The translations under genes were made by a program, and so were the position numbers. From Trachythela sp. YZ-2020 (Eukaryota > Cnidaria > Anthozoa > Malacalcyonacea > Clavulariidae), in assembly GCA_016169945.1 (NCBI GenBank), contig JADLSH010000092.1, positions 124,001-188,000 on the forward strand: a stretch of 64,000 nt of DNA, read 5' to 3'. Shown in pieces: positions 45,967 to 58,800 of this stretch (position 1 is the first letter of the stretch; each line of letters opens with the position of its first letter). The notes under the pieces were generated by a model. That model saw nothing but the letters and a program-made list of their open reading frames with translations. It had not been told where the DNA came from and ran no database searches.

Positions 45967-48535
45967 AATACAACCAGGGTTGCCAAGTTCGGGATTTTAT
46001 CCCGAGATCTCGGGATTTTAAAAAGCAGTTGGGAACTTTTGGGATTTTTTTTTTTTTAATTCACGCTCGGGATTTTTTTGGGATTTTTGAGAACAGAAAG
46101 TTCGAGAATTAAAATGATTTTTTTGTAAAATTATTTTAAAATAAAATAAACAATAATATAATAACAATTTTCAAAAAAATCCAGCGTTCGTCTGCTGGCA
46201 TCCTATTGAATTTTATGTTACAAATGTTATACTAGATCAGTTTATCCAACTGAAGTATGTTTCATTTATACAACATGAAGTATTATACGCAGAGGAGGGT
46301 GGACAGCTGTCACATGATATTTTTCGACCAATGAGGAGACGCTATTTTCTCAGCGCTCGCAAGAAGCAAGTGGACTGTGAAATTTGCATTGGTCTCATAA
46401 ATACGGAAATATTTCGCTTTGTTATTCAAATTTGCAATTAAATTCGATGCACACCCGTTCAATGAATATTAATCTACTCCCAAGCGAAGAATTTTGGAAG
46501 GTAAACGTCGTTTTGTACTATATTTTTATATTTAATGCAGGCACTTATGCGTCACGTGGAAATACGAGGCTGTTTCAACTATCAACTTTTGAAATAGAAA
46601 ATATCGAATTTCCATGGTTCGATTTCGCTAATTTTCGCATAATGTGATAGATTAAAGCCTAATCTTTCGTTTTAACTGCCCCCACCTATCCGCGCAACTC
46701 ACCGTTTTCGAGATATTCGCTGCTGAATTTTCAATACGATTTTGCACTTTCTAAAAATAACTATCTCAAGTTTCCCTTCTTATCATTTGCATTTTATTAA
46801 AATGTTTTAAACTTTTTGTAATATCAATGAATTATATGTTTAAACGCATTTGCTTGATCAGTTTTTGATGGATATTTTAGAAATTATGAAACTTGTTTTT
46901 GTTTGTTTTCATGATTGAAGTTAGTCGTGCCTTGGCGACGTGTTGACTAAAGTCCGCGTCTGTTTACAATTTTCAAACTAAAGTATCTAGAATTTCCATG
47001 GTTCGATTTTCGTAATTTTTGTATAATGATGAAGACAAATGTATAAACTTTAAATCTGCTGGAATGATCCCGGTGATCCCCTGGCAGTTTTCGAGATATT
47101 AGGCATCGAAGTGATCATAGTCATTTCGACGTTTGCCAAAATGGCATCTAATAGTTTAGGAAGATATTGAGCCACCAAAGCTTGTTTTTCCCAATGAATC
47201 TTGAAACCTCTTTAATAGAAAGAGCGTTATTCTTTAGAGCAGGCGTTAAAGTACTTTTGAATGAATTTTAGGAGATTTAGGAGTTATTTGCGTGTTGTTT
47301 AGAGATTTTATATCTGGGCTAGTGTCTGACTCTGTCTGCAATTTTGTTGTCTGATGGCCCGCTCGACTCGCAAATATGGAATATTTTGTCGTTGTTATTC
47401 AATTTTTTTTCTGGAATGCACCCATGCTATTTCAATAACTATTGATCTACCTATGTGAGCAGTATTTTGTAAGGTAAACGTTATTTTGATCTTTTTTGTA
47501 GGCTGTACGTCGTCATATTGTATTAATCCGATGCCATCTCTGTCAACAATCTTTGAAGTTGAACACCTCGAATTTCCACAATTGACGCAGTGATTGCTCG
47601 TTTTTTCTGAAGAAGTGGACTTTAATACTGTTTAAAATAAGTGCTGAGTTTTAGAAGAAAATTTTAGAAGTAAAATTTGTTGTTTATTTACAGATTTGTA
47701 TTTTGAGTTGAATTCTATCATTGTATTGTTAATTTGCCTTCTTGGTGAATATTTGCTTTCTTTAATATTTCTTTATATATGTAGAGAATATGCATGTGCT
47801 ATGTATTTTCAATAAAAATGGAACTGTATATTACTGTAAAGTTTGTTTTGTCTACATTTCACCCGTAATTTCTGTTGCAAAAAAGTATATAGAAGTTCTT
47901 TGACAACCTCAATATGCGGGTTTTCAGTAGTCACAATGTGCTATTGGGATAAATAAATAACTAAATACATATTAAAAGTCGAATCCTTTGATGCCAGCAG
48001 AATCAATCTGGCCAATAAATATTTAGTTAACTGTCTGTACTGCACTCCTCACTAGTTGCACAATGTACATTACAAATACAGACGATCACTCGCAGCCTTT
48101 GAGATTTCTGCACAAATAAATCCTCAGAGAGACTCAAAGAGCCTTGTTATACCTCCATTACAAAACACTAAACACATCCATAATGATGGCATTGAGTCTC
48201 CGTAACAATAGCGTCTATTTTCGCAGAATTTGCTATGGCCAGAGATGTTGACTTCACGGCAGTCAACGCATAAATGAGGCCGCACGTGGAAACAACGCTC
48301 ATTACCCATGGTGCTTTGCGGCCTGCTGTCCAACCTCCTCTGTATTATACGCATATTTCGAGAAACCGGCGCGATCTCTAAATCTCTTTTCCAGAGTATG
48401 CCCGTTCGCATGTTGGGGTCTTTGGGGACTGGGAACGAAAGTGGGAACATTGGGATTTTTGGGGGGAATCTCGGGATATTTGGGAAGCTTAGTTGGGAAT
48501 TTCACACATTTACAGTTGGCAACCATGAATACAAC
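45967..48535. mobile_element. hAT-type element, 2,553 bp, non-autonomous
   Basis: Ends CAGGGTTGCCAAGT (45975) and inverted CATGGTTGCCAACTG (48527), flanked by the exact 8-bp duplication AATACAAC (45967-45974 and 48528-48535). Both subterminal regions are rich in GGGATTTTTGGGA-like words. The interior has no transposase. Instead it has diverged repeats: CGAATTTCCATGGTTCGATTT near 46600, again near 46990, and a weaker form near 47570; and GAATTTTGGAAGGTAAACG near 46487 against AGTATTTTGTAAGGTAAACG near 47461. Confidence 0.93.
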
Positions 48536-49100
48536 GGCAAGTACTTTTGGTCTTTTGCTTTAAAAATTTCTGTAGATACTTCAGTGTTGATATTATGATC
48601 TCGTAAGACTTCAAAAGGTTTTAATACATTATATGGATTCTGTATGAACTGTGTTTCATGGAGTAGCTGTTAAAGTATGTGTTATTTTACTTGGTTTTAT
48701 AAACAGGAACTGAATACAGTACACTGGAATCTTCGAACAATTTAACTTTAATTGCTCAACTTTTCCAGACGGATATTTGAACAAAATTGCTGTTTTCAGA
48801 GGGGTTAAAGGATGAAATAAAATCCTCCACATTAATTCAATCGCTGAAATTTAAACTTAACAAACATTATACTGAGAAACTAAATGCATGTCTTGTCTTG
48901 GTGCTGATAGGCCAAAGACATGGAAAACCTTTTGTTTTAATAAACTGTCGTTCTTGTCTTTTGACTTGGTCGTAAAAATGCATGTTTTGTAGGGTTACCA
49001 TTTTATGTAGGAATGTAATGATGTGTACTCTGTAAATGTATGTAAATTTGTTAATTTCATAGATATATAATGTAGTATAGCGAATTTATTTATGAAAATA
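48536..49100. other. Non-coding interval
   Basis: Short ORFs only; nothing recognised. Confidence 0.5.
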
Positions 49101-49240
49101 TCTCGAACGTGCGGTGCCAGTGTGGGTAGAGTGTAGCAAAAATGCTACAACTGAAGTGAAGGCCCTTCCACTAACTTCCAGACGAAGGGCCTTCGCTTCA
49201 AATGTCGAAGTTCTTATTGTATTTTTCAGGTAGTTTTACA
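49101..49240 (-). repeat. Short dispersed repeat, copy 2 of 3
   Basis: Inverted relative of 12693-12794. It contains an additional GAAGGCCCTTC...GAAGGGCCTTC inverted pair at 49159-49198. Confidence 0.7.
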
Positions 49241-49552
49241 GGGGGGGGGGGGTGCAAGGGGGTGCACACCCCTCTTAGTCTTGGCCAAGGGGGGTGCAGG
49301 AGAGGTGCCAATTCCCATATCAAATCCAAATTTTGGATTTGACAGGGCATTTATAGAACAAAAATATAATATTGGGCCATTGATGGGACTTTTTGACCAT
49401 CTAGGCAGTCTTAGTTTTCAAAATTATTCTGACAAGATAACCCCCTTGACTTGTAGGGGGTCCTCAGTGGTGATTCACCCTTCCTCGGTCACAGACAACA
49501 CCCTGCTTAGCACCCCCCTCCCCCCTATCAGATCAAGCTGGATCCATCCCTG
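49239..49552 (-). mobile_element. CAGRGATGGATCC-family MITE, inverted copy
   Basis: Reads, on the minus strand, CAGGGATGGATCCAGCTTGA, then the shared TGGTCAAAAAGTCCC and GGCCCAATATTATATTTTTG segments, ending in a poly-C/poly-G tract. A clean target duplication is not visible; the left end abuts dispersed repeat copy 2. Confidence 0.65.
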
Positions 49553-50141
49553 TTTTACACAACAGTCAACTGCCGAATTTATGTATGGCAGGACTTATTT
49601 AGGAGTTTATTTGTCCTGTTGTCTGTCCCTTCAAACACTGATTGTAAAATTAATTTAAAAAAAGGTGTAAAAATGCACTTTGAAAGGGGGTTGAAGACTT
49701 TTCCAGAGGGAGGGTCAGTTACGCAGATTTTTGCATTCCAGAGGGGTAAAAATCATGAAAAGCAGGGGTCCCCGACAGGGGGGGTATGTGTTAAATGTAA
49801 TACCCCAGTTCTATGTTTTGACCGTCGTTTGACTAAGGGATGTCGTTTGGGGGCTTAAAGATGTCTGTGTCACATGTAAAGCTTTATGGGCGCCTATTTA
49901 TTTAATATATTATACATTTCTGGAATAAATGGCATAATAGAACCATAACTGCATGTCAGCCAAACACCAACTTTGTGAAAAGTTGAAATCTGGGCAGAAA
50001 GTGGGAGGAAAGTGTGATTGTCTGGAATAACAATAAAAATGGCTTTTTTCGTGGTTATGATTTATCTTCAGAACTCGTGTCAGAATGCGTCAAATGCTTT
50101 TCTGGAGACCCTAGAAATTCAAAACAAGCCCCCGGAACCCC
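49553..50141. other. Left flank of the 10.6-kb transposon
   Basis: Non-coding. 49990-50147 joined to 60714-60804 makes one continuous older repeat whose far end reads, inverted, CAGTAGCGTAGCCAGGG, a hAT-like tip. The big transposon therefore landed inside a pre-existing repeat. Confidence 0.55.
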
Positions 50142-50147
50142 CTGGCA

Positions 50148-50349
50148 TATGGGGCGCCAAATGTAAAAAAAATGTTTTATGCAAAAATATGTCAAGTTTT
50201 GCATTATTTAGTTATATAATAAATTATTTGCAAACAATCCCTGTATTATATGGCGCGCGCCAATTGTAAAATAAAGAGAGCTGACCAAACCGGAAGAGGT
50301 CTCCGTACCACTCTCTATGTTCCGGGGGGTGACTAAGACACACTTTCAA
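50148..50349 (+). repeat. Left terminal inverted repeat of the 10.6-kb transposon
   Basis: Outer block TATGGGGCGCCAAATGTAAA through CAAACAATCCCTGTATTA, then directly TGGCGCGCGCCAATTGTAAA through CCGGGGGGTGACTAAGACAC. Identity to the right end is almost complete. The transposase ATG lies 89 bp inside it. Confidence 0.95.
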
Positions 50350-50437
50350 TCGTAGTTTGCTATTTTGGCGGCAAATCTGACGAACAGAACACATTTTGTT
50401 GAAATTAGTAAACACTATCCCTCATCCTTGTTTGTCC

Positions 50438-52509
50438 ATGGCGAATCAAGACCAAGATGATATTGTACATGATTACGATGAGAGTGATACAAACGAGATT
50501 CATGAGAATATCAATGACGAATCAAGGAGAAGGTAAAATAGACTTTAGAATTTACACAATTATGGTGATATAGATGCTAATTTTGATTATTCTGCAATTG
50601 AATGCTATATGCGAAACAGTTATAAACAATGTGAAATAAACACAATGTGCACATATAATTTGGTGTAGTATATTTTGAATATGAAAATAAGAAAACGCAA
50701 GTTTGTTTATATACAATGGGCCATTCATCTAATAATAATATACCCCTTATATTGAGGATTTTTTGTTCTCCTTTGGGTGGGTTCAAACATTGGAATTTTT
50801 GCATTTTCCTCAGAATGTCTTATATTCTGCATATGCCCTATGGATATTTTCTTTTCAACACATACCTCTGGTTGGCAAATTAATGCCATTTTTACAACCC
50901 GGGCTGAGTTGCTGGCGTTAGTTGTACTAGCACCCTTCCCTAGGAACTCCTAACGACATAATAGGAGAGTCCTATGGCTATATATGTTAAATGAAATGGT
51001 CTGATATTAGGAACAATAGAAAACAACTACAATTTGTCCATATGTGTATTTATATAGTGGGAGGCTAGGGGAAGCCTTACTTCCCCTAGACTCAGAGCAG
51101 GGTCTAATGAGCTAAAATGGTTATGCACCTATCAATGTTAAGCCCAAGGGGCAGGCAAGGGTGGGGATTTGACTAACATTGCTGTCCTGACGGTGAGGAT
51201 TTTGACGTTGCAAGATCACCCCAGGGTGTGGATATTTGAAATGGCCAGACCGGCTGGGGCAGTATTGACTTGTTGTCACAAGTTTTTTTACTGAAATATA
51301 GCATCTTGACTAACATGAATTTCCCAGGTGGGGAATATTACTGTTTTTTGACTAATGGTGGTGTCCACAGGGTGTGGACTTTGACAATTTGTTAAGGAAA
51401 ATGTCAAAATCCCCACCCCTTGCCCCCTCGGGCTTAACATTGATAGGTGCATTACAGTGTTTATATTTCTTGATCCTTTAGTAAAGGCAGGCCAAAAGTT
51501 GATGTCACACCAGCACAAGTCAGGGAGATGTTTGATTTGGGGTTCACTGTAGCTCAAATGACTGCACGTTTTGGAGTAAGCCGGCCAACAGTTTACAAGC
51601 TTTTACGTGATGCAGGCATTAATCATGCAGAAAGGTTTAATACCATTGATGATTCCAATCTTGATAGGATTATATCGGGAATTAAACTAGCACACCCCAA
51701 TGCTGGTGAAGTAGGCATAATGGGTCACCTTAGAGCAAGAAAGATTCGGGTAAAAGAAACAGAGTAAGAGCAAGTATCCACCGTGTAGATCCGCAAGGCC
51801 CAGCAGAACGTAGCTCGAGAAATTTTCATCCCAGAAGATATGAGACCCTTGTCCTAACTATGTGTGGCACCTGGATGGCAACCACAAGTTGGTAAAATGG
51901 GGATTTGTCACCCATCTTGGAATTGATGGTTATACCAGACTTATTACTTATGGAGAAACATCTGGCAATAACAAGGCTGAAACTGTACTGCAAAAGTTTT
52001 TGAAGGCGATTGACAAACATGGCAGACCGTTGCGGGTTCGAACTGACCATGGTGGTGAAAATGTTCAAGTTTGGCAAGACATGATACACCACCGGGGGGG
52101 GAACAGTGTTATAGCTGGTTCATCCGTTCATAACCAACGAGTAGAGCGCCTTAATGGTGATATTAATGTCCAGGTGAATCGGTATTACGCTGAGACCTTC
52201 CGAGAGCTTGAATTTGAAGAGAAGTTAGATGTTGCAAACAGCACCGATAAATTTTGTCTACAGTATGTGTATCTACCAAGGATAAACAAGACCCTAGCAG
52301 AGTTTGTTAATGCACATAACTGCCATAAAATATCAACTGAAGGTTCAGCCACACCACAACAGCTTATGTTTGCATATCAACATCTCACAGAGCTTCACCA
52401 TGCCATCTTGCATTCAACACCATACCCTACTGTTTCAGTGCAAGACCTCATCAGAAATCCTGGTACACTTCCTTATGTTGAAGTATTGCCTTCAGTAGGT
52501 GCTGGATGA
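50438..52509 (+). pseudogene. Integrase-type (rve/DDE) transposase, two exons, two frameshifts
   Basis: Exon 1 (50438-50532) encodes an acidic leader, MANQDQDDIVHDYDES, ending at an AG|GTAAAA donor. Exon 2 starts at 51482 after CTTTAG and joins in phase as SKGRPKVDVTPAQVREMF. A helix-turn-helix follows (FTVAQMTARFGVSRPTVYKL). The frame breaks near 51757 (RKIRVKE, then RVRASIHRVDPQGPAERS in another frame) and again near 51853 (RRYETLV, then PNYVWHLDGNHKLVKW). The catalytic core then reads on: WHLDGNHK (first Asp), RTDHGGENVQVW (second Asp), SVHNQRVERLNGD (Glu). Each break is a one-base loss or gain, so the protein is otherwise complete. Stop TGA at 52507. The role is cutting and joining at the terminal repeats; this copy is probably inactive unless the breaks are assembly errors. 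Confidence 0.9.
51121..51454. mobile_element. Harbinger-type MITE in the transposase intron
   Basis: Element 51124-51451, ends TGCACCTATCAATGTTAAGC and its exact inverse, flanked by the 3-bp duplication TTA on both sides. That duplication fits PIF/Harbinger. Its right end sits 30 bp from the exon 2 acceptor. Confidence 0.9.
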
Positions 52510-52886
52510 ATTAAAAGACGCAGTCAACCCATTAGCGGAGTCTAATAACAAAGGCAAAGATCTATATATGAACACTGTTGAATTTGTTGGTAATTATCTC
52601 GCAAACAGACGTTAACATTTTCTAAACCATTTTTTTACCAAAATTTTACTGACTTAGTTAGGTTTCTTGACCAGATGCATGGTTTAGTTAGTATAATAAT
52701 TCATTGTTTTTCTGTTTGCATAAAAGATATTAGGGAGACTCATTAGCATTTTGAGAACAAATATAAAAAGCACATGGAAAAATATGGATAACAATTTAAA
52801 TACTGTTACAAACTGATCACACCCCATGTTTAACGTAATGGTTACAGAAGTTAAACTACCAATTATATTATACATCAGTTCACTGC

Positions 52887-55800
52887 TCAGAAGCATTCAA
52901 AACCAAATGATTCAATCTCAAATGCTTTGTCCAAATCTTGAGAAAAATCCTTATACGTTTCCTGTACTGTGGGCAGATACAACTTTAAGCCACATGTGCC
53001 TGCAGTAGGGTAAATCGTTGTAAGATCAGCAAGATATCCCACTGTTATCTTGTTGGGAAGACCCCCAGCAATGGATTGTTGTCCAGCAGTAAACTGCAAG
53101 ACAGCTGAACATCTTTTAAATCTTTTGTCTGGTAAAATAAAACAAAGGAATCATATAATTAATCGCCATTACCGATTAAGAATTAAGTACAAACTAGCGC
53201 TGTCTTCTATGAAGCGCCTGACTTATGCAAAACAGTACAGTAGACCTTAATTTAGACCAGCAAACTTGATATTCTCTTTAGCATATATTTAGAATCATTT
53301 TTAAACTTAAGTGTACCAAACAGCGGCTTTTGTTTTCAATATATTGCTCGTTGTTGAGCATTTTTTGGGAATGCCTTATACAGTCGATTTCACTTGACTT
53401 TTGCCAAAATGTTCCGAATTTCGTTTCGAAGTTTGAAAATTCGTTTCGAAGTTCTAAGGTTCGAAGTTACGAAGTTCGCAAGTTCACAAACTGGTCCGTA
53501 AACTAAGCATTTGATTGGCTTCTTGCAATTCATGGACCAATTAGAAGCTTTGTTTACACACCGGCTTGCGAATATCAATACTGAACAGTTCACTTTTGAA
53601 CTTCGAAATGAATTTTGCGAACTTCGGAAACAAAGTTTGGAACAATTTGGCAAAGGTTTTGCAAATGAAGGAACTAAATGTTAAAGCCAAGTCTACTTTA
53701 TATGGCGATTAAAAGACGAGCAGCAGTTTTTTATCAGGTTTAAAATACGAGGCTGCAGACACGAAGCCCGAGTTTTTTATTTCACTCGATTGCTCGTTTC
53801 TTAAATAGTGTAAAAATATCGGCTCAATTTCCATATTATAAATCCTGAATTTTAATACGCCATATTCCTACCTTTAATTAAACTAATCCTAATGTGACGT
53901 TCTTCGGATGCTTATATGGAACGTCAGTCAAAATATCAGTTATTTTTAAAAAAAACAACTTTTATATATCCAAATGTATATTTAAGCTACATTAGTTACC
54001 TTCACCACATGGGATTTCCACGTTTTCATCGATATAGCTAAGGAAGAACTCTTTTGCTCGTTCTTCATCAGCATTTGATGTCTCGCTGAACTTCAGATGG
54101 TCTTTTAGAACAGTTGCAGTCAATGGAACTTCCGTGTACACAAATTTGGACTGAAAGTTTTGTGGGAATTTTCTAACTGCATCCAGCACATTCAGCAACT
54201 TCAATCCTTGCATCAGTTGGTTAATAGCCGATTCTCTTTTCCAGATTATTTCATATAGCAATAAAGTTGCAACAATATGCTCCTTGTTGCTATAGATGAC
54301 GTCGCCAGTCCACCCTATTAGAATAGTATATAAAATGTTACCTACATGCCTTGTATGTATCTAGAGAGCAATAGATGAATAATAGAACGATGCTACCGGG
54401 GCACGTGCTTTTAAAAATTCAACTGAATAGCCTACGTAGCTAGCTCCATTTTAAGATGGCAACTTATATACCCTTTCACTTCATCGTTCGGAACAGGATT
54501 ACTGTACAATACAGTAACAACTCGCATGCGGAACCACTGCATTAATTAATGACATTAAACAAGGAACAGGTTTTTGACTGGATTAGGATTCAGTGCAGAA
54601 CAACTGAACCAGCTTGACATGATTTCTCACTAAAATAAGTACCTGTTACAAATACAACCACTTCAGCCTGACATAAAAAGCAGTGGTTATTTTAAGTGGT
54701 GATTTAATGGGGGTAATAGAACGACTAGGAGTAAAAATCGACCGACCGCGGAGCGGGAGGTTGATTTGTTAATCACGAGTATGATTTGACCATTAATAGC
54801 ACGACTTGAAGTCGTTCTATTACCCATTAATTATATGCCTTCTGTAATCAGGTCATGTCCTTGGTTGTCTTTGTTTTTCACGGCAAATACTTCATGGTAG
54901 CCCAACGTTTGGGTTCTAGACCTTAGGCCTCTAAATATGGCCTGCAATAAATGTAAATTTACGGTGGCCATTTTCTTAAAATGTGTATACGGAGGAGTAT
55001 TTTTAATAATGTTATGAGGGAGTTCATACAATTATATATGTTAGTAAACAGCGGGAGTTATTGATAAAGAATGAGAAGAACCACAAATGTGAGTAATTTA
55101 ATGCTCTGTCTTTATTTTATAGCGTGTTTATAAACACGTTACTACAATAGTACTGACAGTGCTGTCTGGCATTCATGTTTCTTATCAAGTTTTCTTACTT
55201 CAAATTAAAAGTTCTACATACTACAATAATTCTGTATTTTTATAAAATCCTCCATTTTTAATATTTTTTTGAAAATCCCTCTAAAATTACACTTTGCATG
55301 CAGGGCTGTGATTGGTCAATCCTGTCAACTAACCTTATTTTGATTGGTTGAGACAGGAGTGCAATTACAGCCCTCAAGAGTGTGATTAATGATTAATCGC
55401 ACTCTTGTGAACCAATAGAATTGCAGCATTTGGCCCTGATTACAGAAGGTATATAATTAAGTGCATAATACAACCTGCATTAAAAATGTGGTCCAAGACA
55501 TCTGGTCGAGTAGCAAATTGCCTGAAGTTCTCTTCCGTAACTGCAGAAATCTGAAAATGTGAAGCAATATTTGAAAGATAATACTTCAAATTTTCTATTC
55601 ACATTCTTTATATCATATGACGTGTATCGTACCATGGATATATTAATGATCGTACTTTGTACTTGCTTACCGGTCAAAACGTCCCCAAATTAAAACGTCC
55701 CCAAATTAAAACGTCCCCAAGTCAAAACTTTAATTGATTTGGACACAGGGGACATTTTGACCAGCGGAAGCGGGGACGTTTTAACTTGGGGACGTTTTGA

Positions 55801-58800
55801 CCGGACACCTTGTACGCTTCGAATAGATGTAAAGAATTAAAGTACAAACCTCTTCAATTAAGTCCCTTGTGTCTTTATTGGGCACCATTTCTAATTTACA
55901 AAACACGAGGCAAGTCTCTGCATTCTGAGTCACTATATACTCAAACAATGGCCTGGCCAAATAATGGAATCCTGCAAATAGTAAACATGAAAAAAATATT
56001 AGTCCTACCCGCGTTAATTCGATACAGCAACAATGAGAATCTACTGACAGTATGACTAACAGAATCATTGCCTTTGATTTTTTTAATATTACCCATACAT
56101 ACAAATGAGTGAGATACTTATAAAGCAACCACCAAAAGAAATCTTCAAATATACAGCACAGTGATTGTACATGTAGTACCTATTCCCCCATTAACTATCG
56201 AATGAGCGATAATGGTGCCAATGATACGGAAATGCCCGAGCCTTAATGACGGTCCCTTCATTGTGGGTAACAGGTTTGGGATGTTCCCCTCGAAAAAGCC
56301 CAAGTATGAAGATGATAAGTTATCTGCAAGCAGTTGGAAAAACTCTCTGCGCAATCCTCCTGTGTCTATTCCAATCTCCATATTTTCTCCACTAAAAGAT
56401 ATACGTAATGGCCTATCCAAATCCACACCACGTTTGTAAAACATAAAAGCCTCTGTCCACAGATTATTCCTGTCAACCGATAATAGAAAAATTTCACGGG
56501 TCAACTGCCTTCCAAAATATTCTGCCACATCAAATGTACCTATTAAAACAATGTAAAGCATAAGTTAAACAACTGCGTGAAGCATATTGTGCAGTAACAG
56601 TATCGCAGCTTGTTCATGGGTCCATTCCTTGCCCAAAAGGGTATACTTCTAATGTTACGCTGCGGCATGTGCTTCAAAGCATACAAATAGTGTGCGCTGC
56701 TGAACACGTACTGGATGTTGCTGCGTCTTCCAAGGAATTAGACAATATTTCGTCAATGGCAAAATCAATTGTCAGATTGCTTCTCAATATCTCTTCCAGA
56801 TTCTCGGACGATGCCTGTGGAAACATTGCTTGCAATGTCCGAAGATCAGAGCTGTTGCTCGTACCCATGATATTATCCTATAAAATGATAGACGCATAAT
56901 TTTACTCATAATAGTCAACATTTCTATACAAAACTATACATACAAATTTTATTTCCAGTTCTACTGAAATATAGAGCAATCATTTCTTGGTTCAGTGTGT
57001 GTGGCATGACATTTCAAAACTTTTCCATATTCATTTCCACTATTGACAAACTCTTCCTTTTTTTTATACAAACATGAAGCCATTAATACCATCTCATGAG
57101 TTGATTGTGGTTGGCTTTGCTCTGTGGAAACCACATTTACAGGATCTTGCTCAATCTCCTCGTGAATTTCTTGAACTTCTGTTTCCGAGTCTTCAACCCC
57201 ACTATCCTGTTTTACGAAGCAATACTGCAATTAGTACAGCACAGAGTCAGAAACAACAACGGACGATGAATATCTTGAACATTTGTAACAATATTTTGAC
57301 TGTGTATCAATATCACATGCATAACAAACGATTATTACGTACTAGTAATGCAATCGGTGATGGCAGTGGTGTGTTTGCCATGACGTACAAACTTCCTTGT
57401 CCTGCCAAAGACGCTACTTCTGACCCATTCCACGAGAAGCTACTGCTTACAGAAGGCCGTTTTAATTTTTTCATCCCAGTCATCACACACAAATAGTCGT
57501 AGTCTAGCAGTTGGTTAGTACTTAGCGCAAAGACTGTAGCAAACACTGAAGTTACTTCCTCTTTTACCTGTAAATAAAATAACAGGCAAACTGTTCTTTC
57601 AAAGTCATAACATTGCTAATCTTCACACAGCTATGCTGCACTGATGACAAACAGCCTGGGCCTGAACTGGTATTTTTTGGGAAAACTGCGAAAAATAATC
57701 AATTGTTCTCTTGTTGTAACGTGTAATATGACTGTATGTCTTATTCTACCCGTCTTGCAATGACAAATCTAGAGACCAGAGGAATGTAGTTCCATTTACT
57801 GTATTTGTGGGAATCATACATGATTTGTTGGTTTAAATCTTCTAACACATGAAAATTGGTGGGTGGCATTTTTATTTTGCTGTTTTTTTAGAAATAGGGA
57901 AATTTGTAATTGAACTTATAAAAAAGGCTTGGCCTGAGGCAATGTCAGGGGTGGACAAACATAGGTTTACCCTCTACGATTTATTATAGATATATTTAGT
58001 TCATAAGTACACATTGATTGACTATTTTGATTGCTTGAATTGTGTATAGTGGTATGTGCCATGCACTTGTACAGTACTTTATTTTAACATTAGATTGTTG
58101 TCCATTAATGTATGTTACATCTGTACTTCATCTTACCTGAAGAGCACTCCATGTTGACATTAATCGAATCTTTCCAATAAGTCCTCTTTCAGCTAGTTCA
58201 CCCCGTTGCTTTCCTCTTGGAATAGAGAAATTGTTGGCACGAGAGTATGGGAGACAAACTACATCCTTGTTCCAAGTTCTCAGTCGCCCAACAAAACCTG
58301 ATGTTTTCCGCTTCGACCTACCACGAGAGGCACCATCATGTGAAATAGAATTTCTAATTCCCGAGTATCCAGAAGGCAATGGAGCTGAACTGCTTGGCAA
58401 AGAAGCATTACTTGATTGTCCTCTATTGGGCACTTGCTGGATAATAAAAATGGAACAGATCTAAAACAACTATTATTATCATTATTTTCTTCATTTTTTT
58501 ACATATTAAATGTTTTACTTTACAATGAATACTGTAATATTGTTATTGATCGGCTGTTATTTCAGGTACTAGGCGTTGTAATGAACAGTCAAATATTATA
58601 ATAGTACAGTATACTCCCAGACAGGTTGGGGTAGAGGATTTGGAGTACTAGCCACTAGGGCATCAGGGTTTAAAATAGCAGCTGGCTGCCGGCTGTCACT
58701 GGCATTTTTACAGCACTAGCCAGCGACTTCTAAATTAGCAACGATGAGTTTTTCTTCTCAACCCATTGATCTATACAATGAATTTATACGTTTTAGATTA

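Noticed and set aside
56961..57010. Extension of HECT exon 4 to the stop at 56961
   Set aside because: That reading has no donor and would separate the N-terminal part from the CUE-HECT part. An internal donor is more likely, though I could not choose between candidates.
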